A DNA stretch of 64,000 bases from Azospirillum sp. OGB3. GTDB taxonomy: Bacteria > Pseudomonadota > Alphaproteobacteria > Azospirillales > Azospirillaceae. The notes beneath the pieces are model-generated. The model worked only from the letters and a program-made list of their open reading frames with translations, had not been told where the DNA came from and did not search any database. Location: contig NZ_JACHYN010000003.1 in the NCBI RefSeq assembly GCF_014192915.1, positions 186,001 through 250,000 of the forward strand, given 5' to 3'. Shown piece after piece: positions 57,855 through 64,000 of the stretch (within the stretch, counting starts at the first letter, position 1; every line of letters begins with the position of its first letter). A program made the translations under genes and the position numbers.

Positions 57855-58072
57855 TTCCCCTCAATGGGTTGACGGTCTTAAGGACCGTCCGTTCAGACCC
57901 TTCCGGCAAACTCGTCCGTAACGGTTTGCAAGGGATGGGGTACCGCTCCCGGTTGCCGGCTGTTTAAAAAGATCGGACGGGCGATCCCTCGTGTCACCCC
58001 GGCAGCGAGCCGGAACCTTCCGCCAACCTGCGGTGTTGCTTGGCGGCAGCGTTAAGAGGGGGAGTCGCCGGC
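57855..58072. other. Gap after tRNA-Lys
   Basis: About 220 bases without a gene. Two hairpins are visible: GACGGTC...GACCGTC around 57870-57889 (probable tRNA terminator) and GCAAAC...GTTTGC at 57906-57929. Nothing else is supported. Confidence 0.45.
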
Positions 58073-58897
58073 ATGAACCGAGCCACCGATCCGTATGCCG
58101 ACACCATGGGCGGCGTCGCGGCGGGCACAACAGCAAACGCAACACCGGCCTCCGCCGCCTCGGCATCGCCAGGCGGGCGGCGCGGGACGGATGAGATCGA
58201 GCAGGACATCCACGCCATCCGCGGCCGTATGGACGCGGTTCTCGACGAGATCGAGTTCCGCCTTTCACCCGGCCAGGTGTCCGGGGGTGTCATCGAGGTG
58301 GTGCGGGACGTGGTGGAGGGCAACCCGTCGCGCATGGCCCGTGCCATCCGTTCCAACCCCTGGCCGCTGGCCGTGATGGCGGCGGGCGCCTTGTGGTTCG
58401 CCTGGACCGTGTCGCGCACGCCGGAGGTCGAGCCGACCGCTTCGGGAGCCGCCGCGGGTCGGGTGGCCGACGGGACGATCCAGGATGTGCTGAGCGTTCT
58501 GGTCGCCGCGTGCCGCCAGGGGGCCGCCGGCTTCCGTCAAGCCGACATGGTTCTGGATGATCCCGACCTAAGGGCGCGGCTGACCCAGGTCGCCAGCCAG
58601 TTCGACCGGAGCGCCGCCGCCCTGGAGGCGGAACTGGTGCGCCGCGGCGGTGGCCGCGATTTGCAGACGCCCGTCCACGCGGTCTGGCGTGACCTGGACA
58701 CCGAACTGGGCGGTGCGCGGACGCGCGGCGGGCTGCTCCGCGGGCTGGAAAGCGGCGTGGAAGGCACGCTGGGCCTGTTCCGGAACAGCCTGCACGATGA
58801 CCTGCCCGAGGAACTGACGGTGATCGTCGGCGCCCATTTCCACGAGATCGAGACGGTGCGCCACCGTGTCGGCGCTTTGCGCGAAGCGGTCGCGTGA
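58073..58897 (+). CDS. DUF3618-type membrane protein with helical bundle
   Basis: 274 residues from the ATG at 58073 (GAGGGGGAG upstream). The segment DEIEQDIHAIRGRMDAVLDEIEFRLSPGQV matches DUF3618, with one membrane helix after it (NPWPLAVMAAGALWFAWTVS). The C-terminal half (QDVLSVLVAACRQGAAGFRQADMVLDDPDLRARLTQVASQF) looks like the four-helix DUF2383-type bundle often tied to stress responses. Likely membrane-anchored. Sits upstream of the YihY gene in the same direction (10 bases). Confidence 0.85.
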   Translation: MNRATDPYADTMGGVAAGTTANATPASAASASPGGRRGTDEIEQDIHAIRGRMDAVLDEIEFRLSPGQVSGGVIEVVRDVVEGNPSRMARAIRSNPWPLAVMAAGALWFAWTVSRTPEVEPTASGAAAGRVADGTIQDVLSVLVAACRQGAAGFRQADMVLDDPDLRARLTQVASQFDRSAAALEAELVRRGGGRDLQTPVHAVWRDLDTELGGARTRGGLLRGLESGVEGTLGLFRNSLHDDLPEELTVIVGAHFHEIETVRHRVGALREAVA

Positions 58898-58907
58898 GGG
58901 AGGAGGC

Positions 58908-59912
58908 ATGCTGGGGCTGAGCCGTCGCCACCGCAACGAGTATCCGCGTGTCGAAACGGGGCGGGGACGGTCGGCGGCCCGGCCGTCCGACATTCCCAAG
59001 GCGGGCTGGAAAGACATCCTCTGGCGCACCTGGGAGGAGCAGGGGAAGGACAACATCTCCATCGTGGCGGCGGGGGTGGCCTACTACGCCCTGTTCGCCA
59101 TCTTCCCGGCCATTGCCGCGCTGGTGTCGATCTACGGCCTCGTCTTCGACCCGGCGGGGGTAGAGCAGCAGGTCAACCAACTGGCCGGGCTGCTGCCGCC
59201 TGAGGCGCTGAACGTGCTGCGGGATCAAGCGCGCAACGTGGCGTCGGCGCCGCAGGAGGGGCTGGGCTTCGGCGTCCTGTTCGGCCTCGCTTTGACGCTG
59301 TGGAGCGCGTCGCGCGGCACCAATTCCCTGCTCACCGCGCTGAACATCGCTTATGGTGAGGAGGAGCGGCGCAGCTTCATCTGGCTTGCCGGCCTGTCGT
59401 TGGTGCTGACGCTGGCTGGGCTGGTGTTCGTGATCATGACCCTGGCGATGATCGTGGCGGTGCCCGCGGCCATCAACTTCCTCGGCCTGCGTGACACGCC
59501 CATCGGCTGGGCCGCCAGCCTCGCGCGCTGGCCCATTCTGGCGGTGGCGATCGTGCTGGCGCTCGCCGTGCTTTACCGTTACGGGCCGGACCGGCGACAG
59601 CCGAAATGGCGTTGGGTCACCTGGGGGTCGTCCATTGCCACGGCGCTGTGGATCATCGCGTCGGCCGGCTTCTCGGTCTACGTCTCGAACTTCGGCAGCT
59701 ACAACCAGACCTACGGATCGGTCGGGGCGGGCGTGGTTCTGTTGCTGTGGTTCAACCTGACCTCCTATGTGATCCTGATGGGGGCGGAGCTGAACGCGGA
59801 GATCGAGCACCAGACGGCCCGCGACACCACGGAGGAGGACGGGCGTGGCCCGAAGCCGATGGGGCACCGGGACGCCTATGTCGCCGACACAGTTGGGAAG
59901 CGCCGGGCGTAG
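58908..59912 (+). CDS. YihY/UPF0761 family membrane protein
   Basis: 334 residues from the ATG at 58908 (GAGGAGG upstream). About six membrane helices; the family signature runs through DNISIVAAGVAYYALFAIFPAIAALVSIYGLV and SVGAGVVLLLWFNLTSYVILMGAELNAEIEHQT. Once called ribonuclease BN, a name now considered wrong for this family. Function unknown. Co-oriented with the DUF3618 gene. Confidence 0.92.
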   Translation: MLGLSRRHRNEYPRVETGRGRSAARPSDIPKAGWKDILWRTWEEQGKDNISIVAAGVAYYALFAIFPAIAALVSIYGLVFDPAGVEQQVNQLAGLLPPEALNVLRDQARNVASAPQEGLGFGVLFGLALTLWSASRGTNSLLTALNIAYGEEERRSFIWLAGLSLVLTLAGLVFVIMTLAMIVAVPAAINFLGLRDTPIGWAASLARWPILAVAIVLALAVLYRYGPDRRQPKWRWVTWGSSIATALWIIASAGFSVYVSNFGSYNQTYGSVGAGVVLLLWFNLTSYVILMGAELNAEIEHQTARDTTEEDGRGPKPMGHRDAYVADTVGKRRA

Positions 59913-59925
59913 CGTGTCCTTCGCC

Positions 59926-60879
59926 TCAGCGGCTGCCGCAGCTTTGGATAACGCCGTCGACCTTGTGTGCACTGTCCGCGCTCAACCGATCGTGGATGAA
60001 GTCTGACCACAGGCCCGCCCGGTTCAGATCGTCGGACACGCAGCGGCAGGTGGCGGTGCAATGCGCCACCTCCCCGCCGCCGGCGATGCAGGTTGCGACG
60101 CAGGACGTCTGGAAGCTGCGGACGTCCGCCGGGTCGGCGCCGATCCCCATCGCCACCGCCGACAACAGGCCGAACAGTATGGGTTGGTGCAGCAGATAGA
60201 CCGCCAGACTGTGCCGCCCGGCCCAGGCGAACCCGCGCCCGACCGCACCGCCCGGAGTCCTCGCCGGGCCTGGACGCCACAGCCGCCCCAGCGCCATCCC
60301 GAACAGGAAGCCGCCGAACCAGGGGAAGAGCGGGACATAGTCGTTCGATTCCGGCTCGAAGCTCATCAGCCCGATCCAGCGCAGCCAAGGCTCGTCGAAC
60401 AGCGGCAGGGCGACCGTCCTGCCGATCGCAATCACCGCCACGCCGAGCAGCAGAAGCGCCGGCCAGGGAAGGCGCAGCAGAGCGAGGCCGAGCAGGCTCG
60501 CCACCGCCATGTGGTGCAGCACGCCGAAAAAGATCGGGCTGTCCGGGAACATGACCATGGAGACCGCCGACACGCCGCCCGCGGCCAGGACCAGCAGGGC
60601 GAAACGCCGCAGGAAGCGCCTCCGGTCGATCCCTCCCGCCGCCGCCAGGGTGAGGCTGAGGCCCGACAGCATCAGAAAGCTGCCGAGGATACCGGTGCGT
60701 GCGGCCAGCCAGAGGGGATCGCCGAACAGGTCGAAATCGGCCAGCCCCAGATAGGTCAGGTCCCAGGAACCGTGATAGACGGCCATGGCAAGCAGGGCCA
60801 TGCCGCGCGCCATGTCGATGACGCCGACGCGATGCGCCGCCGTGGTCGCCGGTGCGGATGAAGGGGTGAGCATAGGCAT
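59926..60879 (-). CDS. DUF1624-like (heparan N-acetyltransferase-type) membrane protein
   Basis: 317 residues from the ATG at 60879. Multi-helix membrane protein with VGVIDMARGMALLAMAVYHGSWDLTYLG, the N-terminal pattern of DUF1624/HGSNAT-like acyltransferases; WAGRHSLAVYLLHQPILFG is the C-terminal pattern. A Cys-rich tail (CVATCIAGGGEVAHCTATCRC) of five to six Cys is unusual. Probable acetyl or acyl transfer across the membrane. Confidence 0.8.
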   Translation of the reverse strand: MPMLTPSSAPATTAAHRVGVIDMARGMALLAMAVYHGSWDLTYLGLADFDLFGDPLWLAARTGILGSFLMLSGLSLTLAAAGGIDRRRFLRRFALLVLAAGGVSAVSMVMFPDSPIFFGVLHHMAVASLLGLALLRLPWPALLLLGVAVIAIGRTVALPLFDEPWLRWIGLMSFEPESNDYVPLFPWFGGFLFGMALGRLWRPGPARTPGGAVGRGFAWAGRHSLAVYLLHQPILFGLLSAVAMGIGADPADVRSFQTSCVATCIAGGGEVAHCTATCRCVSDDLNRAGLWSDFIHDRLSADSAHKVDGVIQSCGSR

Positions 60880-60926
60880 GGGCGCGACTTTTGCCGGAAC
60901 GGCATGCCGCTGTCCACCGCTGCCCG

Positions 60927-61928
60927 TCAGGAGGCCAGGGTCTGCGAAAGGACCAGCCGGGCCGTTGTTCCCTGTCCGCGTGATCCGGTCATGCTGAAGG
61001 TTCCGCCAATCTGGGCGGCCAGCGAGTTGACGATCTTCAGGCCGAGACTGGACGGGCGTGTCAGGCTGAAGCCATCCGGAAGGCCCGCCCCATCGTCGTG
61101 CACCGTCAGCACCAGTTCCCCTTCGTCGGCGCGCAGATCCACGCCGATCCGTCCGGCCTCGCCGTTGGGAAAGCCGTGCTCCAGGGCGTTGCTGACCAGC
61201 TCGGCGAGGATCAGGGCCAGCGGGATCAGAGTGTCCGGCGGCAGGTCGGACTCGGCGGCCCTGACCGTGCAATCAATCCGTTCGGCCCCGGAGGTCTTGA
61301 GAATGTCTTCGCACAGCTCACGCAGGAACGGCTCCATGTCCATCGGGCCGTCATGGGGAGCGTGAAGCCTGCGGTGCAGGCGGCCCAGAGTGGACAGCCG
61401 CCCGGCGGCCTCCTCCAGCGCGCGACGGGCTTCGGGATCCTTGACCTTGGACTTCTGGATCGCGATGAGCGAGGAGGCGAGCTGAAGGTTGTTCGAAACG
61501 CGGTGCTGAAGCTCGCTGAACATCACCTGGGTCTGTTGCGTCAGGCGGGCGCTGCGGTTGCGTTCCTCCGCCAGCCGTTCCAGCGCCACGTTCATGATGT
61601 GGATCACCGCGATGTCCACCGCCACGACCAGCCCGAAGAAGCCAAGCGCCAGGGCGCTGCCGGGCGTCAGGTCAAGCGATTGGTTGGGGCCGAGGAAGAA
61701 GTACCAGGAGGCCAGCCCGCTCAGCAGCGCCGTCAGGATGCCCGGCCACAGACCGGCCAGGAAGGTGGTGACGATGACCGCCGGGAAGAAGGTCAGGAAC
61801 GGGAACCCCGCCGGCAGCCGGTCGTCCAGGGCGAGACGCGCCATCAGGGCGACGGCGAAGGTCGCCAGCGCGAACATGATTCCCAAACCCCTGTGCCCGC
61901 GCAACCGGGAGAGCTGGGCAAGAGTCAT
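60927..61928 (-). CDS. Sensor histidine kinase (DUF4118, HisKA_2)
   Basis: 333 residues from the ATG at 61928; an upstream start is possible. Four N-terminal helices (DUF4118 type), then SELQHRVSNNLQLASSLI with phospho-acceptor H142, and a HATPase domain (ALILAELVSNALEHGFPNG, GRIGVDLRADEGELVLTVHDDGAGLPDGF). The HWE/HisKA_2-type kinases respond to light, redox or general stress in alphaproteobacteria. No response regulator gene is adjacent. Confidence 0.9.
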   Translation of the reverse strand: MTLAQLSRLRGHRGLGIMFALATFAVALMARLALDDRLPAGFPFLTFFPAVIVTTFLAGLWPGILTALLSGLASWYFFLGPNQSLDLTPGSALALGFFGLVVAVDIAVIHIMNVALERLAEERNRSARLTQQTQVMFSELQHRVSNNLQLASSLIAIQKSKVKDPEARRALEEAAGRLSTLGRLHRRLHAPHDGPMDMEPFLRELCEDILKTSGAERIDCTVRAAESDLPPDTLIPLALILAELVSNALEHGFPNGEAGRIGVDLRADEGELVLTVHDDGAGLPDGFSLTRPSSLGLKIVNSLAAQIGGTFSMTGSRGQGTTARLVLSQTLAS

Positions 61929-62093
61929 CGGCGACAGTCGTCCGTTTCGAAAGCAGGGAACGGACGATGCCGTCCGCGGGAAAGAGCGTCTACGATATGG
62001 AGATTCGTATGCGAACGCACCGTGTTTTATGCGGGTGCTTGACAAATTAACTTCGATCTTCGTGGCGTTCGTCCAGCGCTTGGGTCTGGGAGG

Positions 62094-64000
62094 TCATAGG
62101 CACGTCACCACCTTGCGCACTTCCCCGCATTGGATCTGCAACGGCGCCATCGAGCGTCGCGTTGCGATGCGGTTGGCGGCTTCCACGGATTGCCGGGCCG
62201 CGGTGAAGTCCCCCTGCGCCGCCAACCCGCGGGCGAGCGCGAGCCGTGCCCAGGCCTCGTCGCCCGATTGTCCGGCGGCCGCGGCTTTCTCGGCGGCGTC
62301 ACGGGCGTTGCGGACGGCGTCCTCCACTTGGCCGGAGAGCAACGCGGCTTCGGCGATCCAGATCAGGATTTGCGGCTCGTGGCGGCGGACGCCGAGCATC
62401 CGCGCATGCTCCCGGCTGCCGAGCAGCAGGGATGCCCCGTCGTTGAGTGTTCCGGTGCGGACCAGCGCGTAGCCCAGCGCACCGAGGACAAGTGGCTGAC
62501 AGGCGTGCAGGCGGATCATCTCGGTGACCGCGACGGCCCGCTTCAGGGGCTCCACCGCCACCGCGTAGCGCTGCCCGGTCAGCGCGGCCCAGCCGAGATG
62601 CAGACAGGCCAGAGCGTGGGACGCCGCGTGTCCGCTGTCCTCCGCCATGGCGAGCGCGGCTTGGGCGAGCCGCATCGCCGCCTCCGGATCGCCCAGCTCC
62701 GCCCGGCAGCGCGCGCGGTGCGCGGCGATGCAGACCGGCGCCAAGGCGGTCGGGCCGCGAAGGCGGCGTGTTTCCCCCTGGGCCGCCAGTTCGCCGGCGG
62801 CGCGCAGGACGGTATCGGCGTGGCGGAATCGGCCCTCCTCGGCCAAGCCGCGGCCCAGCTTGATGAGCGTCTGCACCTGTTGGTCGGGGCTTTCGGCTTC
62901 CCGCCAGAGTCTCAGGGCCCACAGCCCGGTGCGGCGGGCTTCCGGCAGGTTGCCGGCGGCCCAGCGCTGGGCCGCCAGCAGCGACAGGGCGCGTGCGGCG
63001 CGCAGCCGGTCGCCGCAGCCTGCGGCAAGCGCGCGAGCGCTTTCCGCCGCCTTCACCGCGCCGCCGCCCTGTGGCGGCTGGGTGCGGGCCAGCGCGGTCC
63101 ACAGATCGATCCGGCGTTGCTCGTGCCGCCGGGTTTTGGGCAATTGGTCCAGCGCGGCCAGCGCGCTCCTGTAATGGCGGGCGGCGTCGGCAAGACGGCA
63201 GTCCGCCTCTGCCCGTCGTCCGGCGTGCCGTGCGCTGGCGCAGGCCAGCGCCCAATCGCCGGCCAACGGGGCGTGGTGGGCCATCCACTCGATCCGTTCC
63301 GGCCGCCGGTCGCGGCGCAGTGCGTTCAGCAAGACGGCGTGCGGCGTGGGATCGCCCTCGTCAACGCCGCCGGTGTCGTCCTGCTTTCCATTCGGCTCCG
63401 TCGGGACGATGCACCGCGCCGTGCCGGGGGGGACCCAAGCGTCTGGCCGGTCACACGGCACGGGAGAGCGGATGGCCAGCAGGCACAGCCGCGCGTCTTT
63501 GACGGCGTGGCTGAGCCCTTCGAGGAGCGGCACCGTCAAACCGCGCGCCCATTGGACGTTTTCCACCACGATCAGGATGGGACGTTCGTAGCACAGGTCG
63601 AGGAGGGCGGCGGCCAGTCCCTCAACCAGGAATGCCGCCTTCTGCGCGCCGTCCAGGCCAAGCCAGAGCGGTTGGAGCGACGGCAGGCCGAACAAGCCGC
63701 GCATCGCCTCTCCGGCCAATTCGCCGCCACCGCGTTCGGCGGCCAGCACGATGTCCCGACGGGCTTCGGCGGAAGGGCCGCCAGCCAAACCCAGCAGGCT
63801 GATGGCCACCGCTTCGAGATCGTCGGGCCCACCCAGCGGCGGCAGCAGGGATTGCGGCCAACGGAGGACGCCGAACCCGGCGGCAGCGGGGCTGTGGACA
63901 AGCGCACCGATCAGGCGCTGGGCGTCGTCGTCCGCCAAGGCCAGCGAAAGGATGGAGCCGATTCCCTCTTCGGCCCGGTGCAGAGCCTCTGCGAGATCGG
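62094..64000 (-). CDS. Large TPR/AAA-type regulatory protein, partial at window edge
   Basis: The frame remains open to the right edge (DLAEALHRAEEGIGSILSLALADD...), so the N-terminus is outside. Visible: a STAND-like ATPase section (LLDLCYERPILIVVENVQWARGLTVPLLEGLSHAV, resembling a Walker B region) and about ten helical repeats of TPR type in the C-terminal 380 residues (for example ARHYRSALAALDQLPKTRRHEQ). Such proteins often carry an N-terminal adenylate cyclase, kinase or LuxR module; none is seen in the part available. Ends TCL. Confidence 0.8.
   Translation of the reverse strand, partial: DLAEALHRAEEGIGSILSLALADDDAQRLIGALVHSPAAAGFGVLRWPQSLLPPLGGPDDLEAVAISLLGLAGGPSAEARRDIVLAAERGGGELAGEAMRGLFGLPSLQPLWLGLDGAQKAAFLVEGLAAALLDLCYERPILIVVENVQWARGLTVPLLEGLSHAVKDARLCLLAIRSPVPCDRPDAWVPPGTARCIVPTEPNGKQDDTGGVDEGDPTPHAVLLNALRRDRRPERIEWMAHHAPLAGDWALACASARHAGRRAEADCRLADAARHYRSALAALDQLPKTRRHEQRRIDLWTALARTQPPQGGGAVKAAESARALAAGCGDRLRAARALSLLAAQRWAAGNLPEARRTGLWALRLWREAESPDQQVQTLIKLGRGLAEEGRFRHADTVLRAAGELAAQGETRRLRGPTALAPVCIAAHRARCRAELGDPEAAMRLAQAALAMAEDSGHAASHALACLHLGWAALTGQRYAVAVEPLKRAVAVTEMIRLHACQPLVLGALGYALVRTGTLNDGASLLLGSREHARMLGVRRHEPQILIWIAEAALLSGQVEDAVRNARDAAEKAAAAGQSGDEAWARLALARGLAAQGDFTAARQSVEAANRIATRRSMAPLQIQCGEVRKVVTCL

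Overview
This window looks like chromosomal DNA of a high-GC alphaproteobacterium, most likely Azospirillum or a close Rhodospirillales relative. The evidence is the alphaproteobacterial gene order yajC-secD-secF-Mth938 domain protein, the squalene genes hpnCDE, the acidic GyrA tail and LexA-type GTTC-N7-GTTC boxes at uvrA/ssb. The genus is an inference from gene content and style; no search was run.

Region 1 (1-12774) is accessory. It ends at a tRNA-Ser(UGA) gene, next to a tyrosine integrase whose 3' end faces the cargo, so it reads as a genomic island integrated at that tRNA. Cargo, left to right: a frameshifted phage-type protein fragment, a GNAT-like protein, a small lipoprotein, a two-gene operon with a protein built of five degenerate repeats, an XRE regulator with a pair of palindromic operators, an AT-rich orphan, a small helical protein, and a tightly packed three-gene operon that matches the ABC-three-component (ABC-3C) conflict systems: a REase-like effector, a middle component and an SMC/Rad50-like ATPase. 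This operon is the most interesting system in the window.

Region 2 (12980-36029) is dense core genome: a hypothetical gene, xthA and erpA; then dgt, argS, a SPOR protein, nagZ, a site-2 protease, scpA, scpB, an orphan iron-type ABC ATPase and tatABC; a diguanylate cyclase on the opposite strand; then serS, surE, pcm, an NlpD-like lipoprotein, a DUF815 ATPase, a 2OG-oxygenase-like protein, yajC, secD, secF and a Mth938-domain protein. Cell-wall, Sec/Tat export and chromosome-condensation functions are interleaved.

Region 3 (36118-45499) holds sodB, the squalene cluster hpnC-hpnD-hpnE (hopanoid precursor supply), a catalytically degenerate squalene-synthase-fold protein resembling the complex I assembly factor NDUFAF6, a dCache chemoreceptor, trmFO and two small secreted or lipid-anchored proteins.

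Region 4 (45614-64000) holds divergent uvrA and ssb with two SOS boxes, a run of small envelope proteins (Tat-exported, PRC-like lipoprotein, RTX, Pro-rich, entericidin), a MATE transporter, gyrA, coaD, tRNA-Lys(UUU), a membrane-anchored DUF3618-type protein, YihY, a DUF1624-like membrane protein, a HisKA_2 sensor kinase and a large TPR/ATPase protein that runs off the right edge. No rRNA, CRISPR array or intact insertion sequence was seen.
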